This document shows positions 14,701-29,645 of a DNA stretch of 64,000 nt, piece by piece. The DNA is from Halisarca cf. caerulea (taxonomy: Eukaryota > Porifera > Demospongiae > Chondrillida > Halisarcidae). The notes below the pieces were generated by a model that saw only the letters and a list, made by a program, of their open reading frames with translations, ran no database searches and had not been told where the DNA came from. The translations under genes were made by a program, and so were the position numbers. Location of the stretch: contig CAUJGJ010000207.1 in NCBI GenBank assembly GCA_963170055.1, positions 43,701 to 107,700 on the forward strand, in the 5' to 3' direction. How positions within the stretch are numbered: position 1 is the first letter of the stretch; the number at the start of each line of letters is the position of its first letter.

Positions 14701-16240
14701 CCCACAGCACTTCAGAAAGGTCGTGTGTGTCCACTGGGAATGTGCGTGGTGCTAGTGCCAAATATTGGTATTAGCACCAGCATATCCAACACTACACAAA
14801 TACGCCCACAGCACTTCAGAAAGGTCGTGTGTGTCCACTGGGAATGTGCGTGGTGCTAGTGCCAAATATTGGTATTAGCACCAGCATATCCAACACTAAA
14901 CAAATACGCCCACAGCACTTCAGAAAGGTCATGTGTGTCCACTGGGAATGTGCGTGGTGCTAGTGCCAAATATTGGTATTAGCACCAGCATATCCAACAC
15001 TAAACAAATACGCCCACAGCACTTCAGAAAGGTCGTGTGTGTCCACTGGGAATGTGCGTGGTGCTAGTGCCAAATATTGGTATTAGCACCAGCATATCCA
15101 ACACTACACAAATACGCCCACAGCACTTCAGAAAGGTCGTGTGTGTCCACTGGGAATGTGCGTGGTGCTAGTGCCAAATATTGGTATTAGCACCAGCATA
15201 TCCAACACTACACAAATACGCCCACAGCACTTCAGAAAGGTCATGTGTGTCAACTGGGAATGTGCGTGGTGCTAGTGCCAAATATTGGTATTAGCACCAG
15301 CATATACAACACTACACAAATACTCCCACTGCAGTTATGTAACTTCATGTGTGTCCACTGGGAATGTGCGTGGTGCTAGTGCCAAATATTGGTATTAGCA
15401 CCAGCATATCCAACACTACACAAATACGCCCACAGCACTTCAGAAAGGTCCTGTGTGTCCACTGGGAAAGTGCGTGGTGCTAGTGCCAAATATTGGTATT
15501 AGCACCAGCATATCCAACACTACACAAATACGCCCACAGCACTTCAGAAAGGTCGTGTGTGTCCACTTGGAATGTGCGTGGTGCTAGTGCCAAATATTGG
15601 TATTAGCACCAGCATATCCAACACTACACAAATTCGCCCACAGCACTTCAGAAAGGTCATGTGTGTCCACTGGGAATGTGCGTGGTGCTAGTGCAAAATG
15701 TTGGTATTAGCACCAGCATATCCAACACTACACAAATACGCCCACAGCACTTCAGAAAAGTCGTGTGTGTCCACTGGGAATGTGCGTGGTGCTAGTGCCA
15801 AATATTGGTATTAGCACCAGCATATCCAACACTACACAAATACGCCCACAGCACTTCAGAAAGGTCATGTGTGTCAACTGGGAATGTTCGTTGTGCTAGT
15901 GCCAAATATTGGTATTAACACCAGCATATACAACACTACACAAATACTCCCACTGCAGTTAAGTAACTTCATGTGTGTCCACTGGGAATGTGCGTGGTGC
16001 TAGTGCCAAATATTGGTATTAGCACCAGCATATCCAACACTACACAAATACGCCCACAGCACTTCAGAAAGGTCATGTGTGTCAACTGGGAATGTGCGTG
16101 GTGCTAGTGCCAAATATTGGTATTAGCACCAGCATATACAACACTACACAAATACTCCCACTGCAGTTATGTAACTTCATGTGTGTCCACTGGGAATGTG
16201 CGTGGTGCTAGTGCCAAATATTGGTATTAGCACCAGCATA
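8750..16240. repeat. Higher-order repeat: 36-unit block duplicated in tandem (3,744 bp)
   Basis: Diagnostic variants recur at exactly +3,744 bp, which is 36 x 104. The rare GTTACTTC form of the type C box follows CTGCAG at 8,881 and 12,625. The TGCATATCC variant is at 9,891 and 13,635. An open frame created by a GCTATTGCC variant starts at 9,109 and 12,853. The two copies meet near 12,495. They differ by few substitutions, for example GTGTGAACTGG near 12,127 against GTGTCAACTGG near 15,871, so the duplication is recent relative to the divergence between adjacent units. Confidence 0.85.
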
Positions 16241-19200
16241 TCCAACACTACACAAATACGCCCACAGCACTTCAGAAAGGTCCTGTGTGTCCACTGGGAA
16301 AGTGCGTGGTGCTAGTGCCAAATATTGGTATTAGCACCAGCATATCCAACACTACACAAATACGCCCACAGCACTTCAGAAAGGTCGTGTGTGTCCACTT
16401 GGAATGTGCGTGGTGCTAGTGCCAAATATTGGTATTAGCACCAGCATATCCAACACTACACAAATTCGCCCACAGCACTTCAGAAAGGTCATGTGTGTCC
16501 ACTGGGAATGTGCGTGGTGCTAGTGCAAAATGTTGGTATTAGCACCAGCATATCCAACACTACACAAATACGCCCACAGCACTTCAGAAAAGTCGTGTGT
16601 GTCCACTGGGAATGTGCGTGGTGCTAGTGCCAAATATTGGTATTAGCACCAGCATATCCAACACTACACAAATACGCCCACAGCACTTCAGAAAGGTCAT
16701 GTGTGTCAACTGGGAATGTTCGTTGTGCTAGTGCCAAATATTGGTATTAACACCAGCATATACAACACTACACAAATACTCCCACTGCAGTTAAGTAACT
16801 TCATGTGTGTCCACTGGGAATGTGCGTGGTGCTAGTGCCAAATATTGGTATTAGCACCAGCATATCCAACACTACACAAATACGCCCACAGCACTTCAGA
16901 AAGGTCCTGTGTGTCCACTGGGAATGTGCGTGGTGCTAGTGCAAAATGTTGGTATTAGCACCAGCATATCCAACACTACACAAATACGCCCACAGCACTT
17001 CAGAAAAGTCGTGTGTGTCCACTGGGAATGTGCGTGGTGCTAGTGCCAAATATTGGTATTAGCACCAGCATATCCAACACTACACAAATACGCCCACAGC
17101 ACTTCAGAAAGGTCATGTGTGTCAACTGGGAATGTTCGTTGTGCTAGTGCCAAATATTGGTATTAGCACCAGCATATACAACACTACACAAATACTCCCA
17201 CTGCAGTTAAGTAACTTCATGTGTGTCCACTGGGAATGTGCGTGGTGCTAGTGCCAAATATTGGTATTAGAACCAGCATATCCAACACTACACAAATACG
17301 CCCACAGCACTTCAGAAAGGTCCTGTGTGTCCACTGGGAATGTGCGTGGTGCTAGTGCCAAATATTGGTATTAGCACCAGCATATCCAACACTACACAAA
17401 TACGCCCACAGCACTTCAGAAAGGTCATGTGTGTTCACTGGGAATGTGCGTGGTGCTAGTGCAAAATGTTGGTATTAGCACCAGCATATCCAACACTACA
17501 CAAATACGCCCACAGCACTTCAGAAAAGTCGTGTGTGTCCACTGGGAATGTGCGTGGTGCTAGTGCCAAATATTGGTATTAGCACCAGCATATCCAACAC
17601 TACACAAATACGCCCACAGCACTTCAGAAAGGTCATGTGTGTCAACTGGGAATGTTCGTTGTGCTAGTGCCAAATATTGGTATTAGCACCAGCATATACA
17701 ACACTACACAAATACTCCCACTGCAGTTAAGTAACTTCATGTGTGTCCACTGGGAATGTGCGTGGTGCTAGTGCCAAATATTGGTATTAGCACCAGCATA
17801 TCCAACACTACACAAATACGCCCACAGCACTTCAGAAAGGTCCTGTGTGTCCCTGGGAATGTGCGTGGTGCTAGTGCCAAATATTGGTATTAGCACCAGC
17901 ATATCCAACACTACACAAATACGCCCACAGCACTTCAGAAAGGTCGTGTGTGTCCACTGGGAATGTGCGTGGTGCTAGTGCCAAATATTGGTATTAGCAC
18001 CAGCATATTTAACACTGCACAAATTCGCCCACAGCACTTCAGAAAGGTCATGTGTGTCCACTGTGAATGTGCGTGGTGCTAGTGCAAAATGTTGGTATTA
18101 GCACCAGCATATCCAACACTACACAAATACGCCCACAGCACTTCAGAAAAGTCGTGTGTGTCCACTGGGAATGTGCGTGGTGCTAGTGCCAAATATTGGT
18201 ATTAGCACCAGCATATCCAACACTACACAAATACGCCCACAGCACTTCAGAAAGGTCATGTGTGTCCACTGGGAATGTGCGTGGTGCTAGTGCCAAATAT
18301 TGGTATTAGCACCAGAATATCCAACACTACACAAATACTCCCACTGCAGTTAAGTAACTTCATGTGTGTCCACTGGGAATGTGCGTGGTTCTAGTGCCAA
18401 ATATTGGTATTAGCACCAGCATATCCAACACTACACAAATACGCTCACAGCACTACAGAAACTTCATGTGTGTCCACTGGGAATGTGCGTGGTTCTAGTG
18501 CCAAATATTGGTATTAGCACCAGCATATCCAACACTACACAAATACGCCCACAGCACTTCAGAAAGGTCCTGTGTGTCCACTGGGAATGTGCGTGGTGCT
18601 AGTGCCAAATATTGGTATTAGCACCAGCATATCCAACACTACACAAATACGCCCACAGCACTTCAGAAAGGTCGTGTGTGTCCACTGGGAATGTGCGTGG
18701 TGCTAGTGCCAAATATTGGTATTAGCACCAGCATATCCAACACTACACAAATTCGCCCACAGCACTTCAGAAAGGTCATGTGTGTCCACTGGGAATGTGC
18801 GTGGTGCTAGTGCCAAATATTGGTATTAGCACCAGCATATCCAACACTACACAAATACGCCCACAGCACTTCAGAAAGGTCGTGTGTGTCCACTGGGAAT
18901 GTGCGTGGTGCTAGTGCCAAATATTGGTATTAGCACCTGCATATCCAACACTACACAAATACGCCCACAGCACTTCAGAAAGGTCGTGTGTGTCCACTGG
19001 GAATGTGCGTGGTGCTAGTGCCAAATATTGGTATTAGCACCAGCATATCCAACACTACACAAATACGCCCACAGCACTTCAGAAAGGTCGTGTGTGTCCA
19101 CTGGGAATGTGCGTGGTGCTAGTGCCAAATATTGGTATTAGCACCAGCATATCCAACACTACACAAATACGCCCACAGCACTTCAGAAAGGTCCTGTGTG

Positions 19201-22200
19201 TCCACTGGGAATGTGCGTGGTGCTAGTGCCAAATATTGGTATTAGCACCAGCATATCCAACACTACACAAATACGCCCACAGCACTTCAGAAAGGTCGTG
19301 TGTGTCCACTGGGAATGTGCGTGGTGCTAGTGCCAAATATTGGTATTAGCACCAGCATATCCAACACTACACAAATTCGCCCACAGCACTTCAGAAAGGT
19401 CATGTGTGTCCACTGGGAATGTGCGTGGTGCTAGTGCAAAATGTTGGTATTAGCACCAGCATATCCAACACTACACAAATACGCCCACAGCACTTCAGAA
19501 AAGTCGTGTGTGTCCACTGGGAATGTGCGTGGTGCTAGTGCCAAATATTGGTATTAGCACCAGCATATCCAACACTACACAAATACGCCCACAGCACTTC
19601 AGAAAGGTCATGTGTGTCCACTGGGAATGTGCGTGGTGCTAGTGCCAAATATTGGTATTAGCACCAGCATATACAACACTACACAAATACTCCCACTGCA
19701 GTTAAGTAACTTCATGTGTGTCCACTAGGAATGTGCGTGGTGCTAGTGCCAAATATTGGTATTAGCACCAGCATATCTAACACTACACAAATACGCCCAC
19801 AGCACTTCAGAAAGGTCCTGTGTGTCCACTGGGAATGTGCGTGGTGCTAGTGCAAAATGTTGGTATTAGCACCAGCATATCCAACACTACACAAATACGC
19901 CCACAGCACTTCAGAAAAGTCGTGTGTGTCCACTGGGAATGTGCGTGGTGCTAGTGCCAAATATTGGTATTAGCACCAGCATATCCAACACTAAACAAAT
20001 ACGCCCACAGCACTTCAGAAAGGTCATGTGTGTCCACTGGGAATGTGCGTGGTGCTAGTGCCAAATATTGGTATTAGCACCAGCATATCCAACACTACAC
20101 AAATACGCCCACAGCACTTCAGAAAGGTCCTGTGTGTCCACTGGGAATGTGCGTGGTGCTAGTGCCAAATATTGGTATTAGCACCAGCATATCCAACACT
20201 ACACAAATACGCCCACAGCACTTCAGAAAGGTCGTGTGTGTCCACTGGGAATGTGCGTGGTGCTAGTGCCAAATATTGGTATTAGCACCTGCATATCCAA
20301 CACTACACAAATACGCCCACAGCACTTCAGAAAGGTCGTGTGTGTCCACTGGGAATGTGCGTGGTGCTAGTGCCAAATATTGGTATTAGCACCAGCATAT
20401 CCAACACTACACAAATACGCCCACAGCACTTCAGAAAGGTCGTGTGTGTCCACTGGGAATGTGCGTGGTGCTAGTGCCAAATATTGGTATTAGCACCAGC
20501 ATATCCAACACTACACAAATACGCCCACAGCACTTCAGAAAGGTCATGTGTGTCCACTGGGAATGTGCGTGGTGCTAGTGCCAAATATTGGTATTAGCAC
20601 CAGCATATACAACACTACACAAATACTCCCACTGCAGTTAAGTAACTTCATGTGTGTCCACTGGGAATGTGCGTGGTGCTAGTGCCAAATATTGGTATTA
20701 GCACCAGCATATCTAACACTACACAAATACGCCCACAGCACTTCAGAAAGGTCCTGTGTGTCCACTGGGAATGTGCGTGGTGCTAGTGCCAAATATTGGT
20801 ATTAGCACCAGCATATCCAACACTACACAAATACGCCCACAGCACTTCAGAAAGGTCGTGTGTGTCCACTGGGAATGTGCGTGGTGCTTGTGCCAAATAT
20901 TGGTATTAGCACCAGCATATCCAACACTACACAAATTCGCCCACAGCACTTCAGAAAGGTCATGTGTGTCCACTGGGAATGTGCGTGGTGCTAGTGCAAA
21001 ATGTTGTTATTAGCACCAGCATATCCAACACTACACAAATACGCCCACAGCACTTCAGAAAAGTCGTGTGTGTCCACTGGGAATGTGCGTGGTGCTAGTG
21101 CCAAATATTGGTATTAGCACCAGCATATCCAACACTAAACAAATACGCCCACAGCACTTCAGAAAGGTCATGTGTGTCCACTGGGAATGTGCGTGGTGCT
21201 AGTGCCAAATATTGGTATTAGCACCAGCATATCCAACACTACACAAATACGCCCACAGCACTTCAGAAAGGTCCTATGTGTCCACTGGGAATGTGCGTGG
21301 TGCTAGTGCCAAATATTGGTATTAGCACCAGCATATCCAACACTACACAAATACGCCCACAGCACTTCAGAAAGGTCGTGTGTGTCCACTGGGAATGTGC
21401 GTGGTGCTAGTGCCAAATATTGGTATTAGCACCTGCATATCCAACACTACACAAATACGCCCACAGCACTTCAGAAAGGTCGTGTGTGTCCACTGGGAAT
21501 GTGCGTGGTGCTAGTGCCAAATATTGGTATTAGCACCAGCATATCCAACACTACACAAATACGCCCACAGCACTTCAGAAAGGTCGTGTGTGTCCACTGG
21601 GAATGTGCGTGGTGCTAGTGCCAAATATTGGTATTAGCACCAGCATATCCAACACTACACAAATACGCCCACAGAACTTCAGAAAGGTCATGTGTGTCCA
21701 CTGGGAATGTGCGTGGTGCTAGTGCCAAATATTGGTATTAGCACCAGCATATCCAACACTACACAAATACGCCCACAGCACTTCAGAAAGGTCTTGTGTG
21801 TCCACTGGGAATGTGTGTGGTGCTAGTGCCAAATATTGGTATTAGCACCAGCATATCCAACACTACACAAATACGCCCACAGCACTTCAGAAAGGTCATG
21901 TGTGTCCACTGGGAATGTGCGTGGTGCTAGTGCCAAATATTGGTATTAGCACCAGCATATCCAACACTACACAAATACGCCCACAGCACTTCAGAAAGGT
22001 CTTGTGTGTCCACTGGGAATGTGCGTGGTGCTAGTGCCAAATATTGGTATTAGCACCAGCATATCCAACACTAAATAAATACGCCCACAGCACTTCAGAA
22101 AGGTCGTGTGTGTCCACTGGGAATGTGCGTGGTGCTAGTGCCAAATATTGGTATTAGCACCAGCATATCCAACACTACACAAATACGCCCACAGCACTTC

Positions 22201-22440
22201 AGAAAGGTCATGTGTGTCCACTGGGAATGTGCGTGGTGCTAGTGCCAAATATGGGTATTAGCACCAGCATATCCAACACTACACAAATACGCCCACAGCA
22301 CTTCAGAGAGGTCCTGTGTGTCCACTGGGAATGTGTGTGGTGCTAGTGCCAAATATTGGTATTAGCACCAGCATATCCAACACTACACAAATACGCCCAC
22401 AGCACTTCAGAAAGGTCATGTGTGTCCACTGGGAATGTGC

Positions 22441-25400
22441 GTGGTGCTAGTGCCAAATATTGGTATTAGCACCAGCATATCCAACACTAAACAAATACGC
22501 CCACAGCACTTCAGAAAGGTCGTGTGTGTCCACTGGGAATGTGCGTGGTGCTAGTGCCAAATATTGGTATTAGCACCAGCATATCCAACACTACACAAAT
22601 ACGCCCACAGCACTTCAGAAAGGTCATGTGTGTCCACTGGGAATGTGCGTGGTGCTAGTGCCAAATATTGGTATTAGCACCAGCATATCCAACACTACAC
22701 AAATACGCCCACAGCACTTCAGAAAGGTCTTGTGTGTCCACTGGGAATGTGCGTGGTGCTAGTGCCAAATATTGGTATTAGCACCAGCATATCCAACACT
22801 AAATAAATACGCCCACAGCACTTCAGAAAGGTCGTGTGTGTCCACTGGGAATGTGCGTGGTGCTAGTGCCAAATATTGGTATTAGCACCAGCATATCCAA
22901 CACTACACAAATACGCCCACAGCACTTCAGAAAGGTCCTGTGTGTCCACTGGGAATGTGCGTGGTGCTAGTGCCAAATATTGGTATTAGCACCAGCATAT
23001 CCAACACTACACAAATACGCCCACAGCACTTCAGAAAGGTCGTGTGTGTCCACTGGGAATGTGCGTGGTGCTAGTGCCAAATATTGGTATTAGCACCAGC
23101 ATATCCAACACTACACAAATACTCCCACTGCAGTTAAGTAACTTCATGTGTGTCCACCGGGAATGTGCGTGGTGCTAGTGCCAAATATTGGTATTAGCAC
23201 CAGCATATCCAACACTACACAAATACGCCCACAGCACTTCAGAAAGGTCCTGTGTGTCCACTGGGAATGTGCGTTGTGCTAGTGCCAAATATTGGTATTA
23301 GCACCAGCATATCCAACACTACACAAATACGCCCACAGCACTTCAGAAAGGTCATGTGTGTCCACTGGGAATGTGCGTGGTGCTAGTGCCAAATATTGGT
23401 ATTAGCACCAGCATATCCAACACTACACAAATACGCCCACAGCACTTCAGAAAGGTCGTGTGTGTCCACTGGGAATATGCGTGGTGCTAGTGCCAAATAT
23501 TGGTATTAGCACCAGCATATCCAACACTACACAAATACGCCCACAGCACTTCAGAAAGGTCATGTGTGTCCACTGGGAATGTGCGTGGTGCTAGTGCCAA
23601 ATATTGGTATTAGCACCAGCATATCCAACACTACACAAATACGCCCACAGCACTTCAGAAAGGTCATGTGTGTCCACTGGGAATGTGCGTGGTGCTAGTG
23701 CCAAATATTGGTATTAGCACCAGCATATCCAACACTACACAAATACGCCCACAGCACTTCAGAAAGGTCTTGTGTGTCCACTGGGAATGTGCGTGGTGCT
23801 AGTGCCAAATATTGGTATTAGCACCAGCATATCCAACACTACACAAATACGCCCACAGCACTTCAGAAAGGTCTTGTGTGTCCACTGGGAATGTGCGTGG
23901 TGCTAGTGCCAAATATTGGTATTAGCACCAGCATATCCAACACTAAATAAATACGCCCACAGCACTTCAGAAAGGTCGTGTGTGTCCACTGGGAATGTGC
24001 GTGGTGCTAGTGCCAAATATTGGTATTAGCACCAGCATATCCAACACTAAACAAATACGCCCACAGCACTTCAGAAAGGTCGTGTGTGTCCACTGGGAAT
24101 GTGCGTGGTGCTAGTGCCAAATATTGGTATTAGCACCAGCATATCCAACACTACACAAATACGCCCACAGCACTTCAGAAAGGTCATGTGTGTCCACTGG
24201 GAATGTGCGTGGTGCTAGTGCCAAATATTGGTATTAGCACCAGCATATCCAACACTACACAAATACGCCCACAGCACTTCAGAAAGGTCTTGTGTGTCCA
24301 CTGGGAATGTGCGTGGTGCTAGTGCCAAATATTGGTATTAGCACCAGCATATCCAACACTAAATAAATACGCCCACAGCACTTCAGAAAGGTCGTGTGTG
24401 TCCACTGGGAATGTGCGTGGTGCTAGTGCCAAATATTGGTATTAGCACCAGCATATCCAACACTACACAAATACGCCCACAGCACTTCAGAAAGGTCCTG
24501 TGTGTCCACTGGGAATGTGCGTGGTGCTAGTGCCAAATATTGGTATTAGCACCAGCATATCCAACACTACACAAATACGCCCACAGCACTTCAGAAAGGT
24601 CGTGTGTGTCCACTGGGAATGTGCGTGGTGCTAGTGCCAAATATTGGTATTAGCACCAGCATATCCAACACTACACAAATACTCCCACTGCAGTTAAGTA
24701 ACTTCATGTGTGTCCACCGGGAATGTGCGTGGTGCTAGTGCCAAATATTGGTATTAGCACCAGCATATCCAACACTACACAAATACGCCCACAGCACTTC
24801 AGAAAGGTCCTGTGTGTCCACTGGGAATGTGCGTTGTGCTAGTGCCAAATATTGGTATTAGCACCAGCATATCCAACACTACACAAATACGCCCACAGCA
24901 CTTCAGAAAGGTCATGTGTGTCCACTGGGAATGTGCGTGGTGCTAGTGCCAAATATTGGTATTAGCACCAGCATATCCAACACTACACAAATACGCCCAC
25001 AGCACTTCAGAAAGGTCGTGTGTGTCCACTGGGAATATGCGTGGTGCTAGTGCCAAATATTGGTATTAGCACCAGCATATCCAACACTACACAAATACGC
25101 CCACAGCACTTCAGAAAGGTCATGTGTGTCCACTGGGAATGTGCGTGGTGCTAGTGCCAAATATTGGTATTAGCACCAGCATATCCAACACTACACAAAT
25201 ACGCCCACAGCACTTCAGAAAGGTCATGTGTGTCCACTGGGAATGTGCGTGGTGCTAGTGCCAAATATTGGTATTAGCACCAGCATATCCAACACTACAC
25301 AAATACGCCCACAGCACTTCAGAAAGGTCTTGTGTGTCCACTGGGAATGTGCGTGGTGCTAGTGCCAAATATTGGTATTAGCACCAGCATATCCAACACT

Positions 25401-25560
25401 ACACAAATACGCCCACAGCACTTCAGAAAGGTCTTGTGTGTCCACTGGGAATGTGCGTGGTGCTAGTGCCAAATATTGGTATTAGCACCAGCATATCCAA
25501 CACTAAATAAATACGCCCACAGCACTTCAGAAAGGTCGTGTGTGTCCACTGGGAATGTGC
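22441..25560. repeat. Higher-order repeat: 15-unit block duplicated in tandem (1,560 bp)
   Basis: Rare variants recur at +1,560 bp (15 x 104): GTCCACCGGG near 23,155 and 24,715, GCGTTGTGCT at 23,271 and 24,831, and CACTAAATAAATAC near 22,797 and 24,357. The first copy starts with the CACTAAACAAATACGC variant in the 22,441 line and the same variant opens the second copy in the 24,001 line. The corresponding place near 25,600 reads CACTACACAAATACGC instead, so there are two copies and not a third. Confidence 0.88.
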
Positions 25561-27329
25561 GTGGTGCTAGTGCCAAATATTGGTATTAGCACCAGCATAT
25601 CCAACACTACACAAATACGCCCACAGCACTTCAGAAAGGTCATGTGTGTCCACTGGGAATGTGCGTGGTGCTAGTGCCAAATATGGGTATTAGCACCAGC
25701 ATATCCAACACTACACAAATACGCCCACAGCACTTCAGAGAGGTCCTGTGTGTCCACTGGGAATGTGCGTGGTGCTAGTGCCAAATATTGGTATTAGCAC
25801 CAGCATATCCAACACTACACAAATACGCCCACAGCACTTCAGAAAGGTCGTGTGTGTCCACTGGGAATGTGCATGGTGCTAGTGCCAAATATTGGTATTA
25901 GCACCAGCATATCCAACACTACACAAATACGCCCACAGCACTTCAAAAAGGTCATGTGTGTCCACTGGGAATGTGCGTGGTGCTAGTGCCAAATATTGGT
26001 AGTAGCACCAGCATATCCAACACTACACAAATACGCCCACAGCACTTCAAAAAGGTCATGTGTGTCCACTGGGTATGTGCGTGGTGCTAGTGCCAAATAT
26101 TGGTATTAGCACCATTATATCCAACACTACACAAATACGCCCACAGCACTTCAGAAAGGTCATGTGTGTCCACTGGGAATGTGAGTGGTGCTAGTGCCAA
26201 ATATTGGTATTAGCACCAGCATATCCAACTCTACACAAATACGCCCACAGCACTTCAGAAAGGTCATGTGTGTCCACTGGGAATGTGCGTGGTGCTAGTG
26301 CCAAATATTGGTATTAGCACCAGCATATCCAACACTACACAAATACGCCCACAGCACTTCAGAAAGGTCGTGTGTGTCCACTGGGAATGTGCGTGGTGCT
26401 AGTGCCAAATATTGGTATTAGCACCAGCATATCCAACACTAAATAAATACGCCCACAGCACTTCAGAAAGGTCGTGTGTGTCCACTGGGAATGTGCGTGG
26501 TGCTAGTGCCAAATATGGGTATTAGCACCAGCATATCCAACACTACACAAATACGCCCACAGCACTTCAGAAAGGTCGTGTGTGTCCACTGGGAATGTGC
26601 GTGGTGCTAGTGCCAAATATTGGTATTAGCACCAGCATATCCAACACTACACAAATACGCCCACAGCACTTCAGAAAGGTCGTGTGTGTCCACTGGGAAT
26701 GTGCATGGTGCTAGTGCCAAATATTGGTATTAGCACCAGCATATCCAACACTACACAAATACGCCCACAGCACTTCAGAAAGGTCATGTGTGTCCACTTG
26801 GAATATGCGTGGTGCTAGTGCCAAATATTGGTATTAGCACCAGCATATACAACACTACACAAATACTCCCACTGCAGTTAAGTAACTTCATGTGTGTCCA
26901 CTGGGAATGTGCGTGGTGCTAGTGTAAAATATTGGTACTAGCACCAGCATATCCAACACTGCAAAAAAACGCCAACAGCACTTCAGAAAGGTCGTGTGTG
27001 TCCACTGGGAATGTACGTGGTGCTAGTGCCAAATATTGGTATTAGCACCAGCATATCCAACTCTACACAAATACGCCCACAGCACTTCAGAAAGGTCATG
27101 TGTGTCCACTGGGAATGTGCGTGGTGCTAGTGCCAAATATTGGTATTAGCACCAGCATATCCAACACTACACAAATACGCCCACAGCACTTCAGAAAGGT
27201 CGTGTGTGTCCACTGGGAATGTGCGTGGTGCTAGTGCCAAATATTGGTATTAGCACCAGCATATCCAACACTACACAAATACGCCCACAGCACTTCAGAA
27301 AGGTCATGTGTGTCCACTGGGAATGTGCG

Positions 27330-29645
27330 TGGTGCTAGTGCCAAATATTGGTATTAGCACCAGCATATCCAACACTAAACAAATACGCCCACAGCACTTC
27401 AGAAAGGTCATGTGTGTCCACTAGGAATGTGCGTGGTGCTAGTGCCAAATATTGGTATTAGCACCAGCATATCCAACACTAAACAAATACGCCCACAGCA
27501 CTTCAGAAAGGTCGTGCGTGTCCACTGGGAATGTGCGTGGTGCTAGTGCCAAATATTGGTATTAGCACCAGCATATCCAACACTACACAAATACGCCCAC
27601 AGCACTTCAGAAAGGTCATGTGTGTCCACTGGGAATGTGCGTGGTGCTAGTGCCAAATATTGGTATTAGCACCAGCATATCCAACACTACACAAATTCGC
27701 CCACAGCACTTCAGAAAGGTCATGTGTGTCCACTGGGAATGTGCGTGGTGCTATTGCCAAATATTGGTATTAGCACCAGCATATCCAACACTACACAAAT
27801 ACGCCCACAGCACTTCAGAAAAGTCGTGTGTGTCCACTGGGAATGTGCGTGGTGCTAGTGCCAAATATTGGTATTAGCACCAGCATATCCAACACTACAC
27901 AAATACGCCCACAGCACTTCAGAAAGGTCATGTGTGTCCACTGGGAATGTGCGTGGTGCTAGTGCCAAATATTGGTATTAGCACCAGCATATACAACACT
28001 ACACAAATACTCCCACTGCAGTTAAGTAACTTCATGTGTGTCCACTGGGAATGTGCGTGGTGCTAGTGCCAAATATTGGTATTAGCACCAGCATATCCAA
28101 CACTACACAAATACGCCCACAGCACTTCAGAAAGGTCATGTGTGTCCACTGGGAATGTGCGTGGTGCTAGTGCCAAATATTGGTATTAGCACCAGCATAT
28201 CCAACACTACACAAATACGCCCACAGCACTTCAGAAAGGTCGTGTGTGTCCGCTGGGAATGTGCGTGGTGCTAGTGCCAAATATTGGTATTAGCACCAGC
28301 ATATCCAACACTACACAAATACGCCCACAGCACTTCAGAGAGGTCCTGTGTGTCCACTGGGAATGTGTGTAGTGCTAGTGCCAAATATTGGTATTAGCAC
28401 CAGCATATCCAACACTACACAAATACGCCCACAGCACTTCAGAAAGGTCATGTGTGTCCACTGGGAAGGTGCGTGGTGCTAGTGCCAAATATTGGTATTA
28501 GCACCAGCATATCCAACACTAAACAAATACGCCCACAGCACTTCAGAAAGGTCATGTGTGTCCACTAGGAATGTGCGTGGTGCTAGTGCCAAATATTGGT
28601 ATTAGCACCAGCATATCCAACACTAAACAAATACGCCCACAGCACTTCAGAAAGGTCGTGCGTGTCCACTGGGAATGTGCGTGGTGCTAGTGCCAAATAT
28701 TGGTATTAGCACCAGCATATCCAACACTACACAAATACGCCCACAGCACTTCAGAAAGGTCATGTGTGTCCACTGGGAATGTGCGTGGTGCTAGTGCCAA
28801 ATATTGGTATTAGCACCAGCATATCCAACACTACACAAATTCGCCCACAGCACTTCAGAAAGGTCATGTGTGTCCACTGGGAATGTGCGTGGTGCTATTG
28901 CCAAATATTGGTATTAGCACCAGCATATCCAACACTACACAAATACGCCCACAGCACTTCAGAAAAGTCGTGTGTGTCCACTGGGAATGTGCGTGGTGCT
29001 AGTGCCAAATATTGGTATTAGCACCAGCATATCCAACACTACACAAATACGCCCACAGCACTTCAGAAAGGTCATGTGTGTCCACTGGGAATGTGCGTGG
29101 TGCTAGTGCCAAATATTGGTATTAGCACCAGCATATACAACACTACACAAATACTCCCACTGCAGTTAAGTAACTTCATGTGTGTCCACTGGGAATGTGC
29201 GTGGTGCTAGTGCCAAATATTGGTATTAGCACCAGCATATCCAACACTACACAAATACGCCCACAGCACTTCAGAAAGGTCATGTGTGTCCACTGGGAAT
29301 GTGCGTGGTGCTAGTGCCAAATATTGGTATTAGCACCAGCATATCCAACACTACACAAATACGCCCACAGCACTTCAGAAAGGTCGTGTGTGTCCGCTGG
29401 GAATGTGCGTGGTGCTAGTGCCAAATATTGGTATTAGCACCAGCATATCCAACACTACACAAATACGCCCACAGCACTTCAGAGAGGTCCTGTGTGTCCA
29501 CTGGGAATGTGTGTAGTGCTAGTGCCAAATATTGGTATTAGCACCAGCATATCCAACACTACACAAATACGCCCACAGCACTTCAGAAAGGTCATGTGTG
29601 TCCACTGGGAAGGTGCGTGGTGCTAGTGCCAAATATTGGTATTAG
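27330..29645. repeat. Higher-order repeat: 11-unit block duplicated in tandem (1,144 bp)
   Basis: Four separate rare variants recur at exactly +1,144 bp (11 x 104): CTAGGAATGT at 27,421 and 28,565, GTCGTGCGTG at 27,511 and 28,655, AGTGCTAGTG following GTGTGT at 28,371 and 29,515, and CTGGGAAGGT at 28,461 and 29,605. Sequence on either side of the pair does not carry the same marks, so two copies are present. Confidence 0.9.
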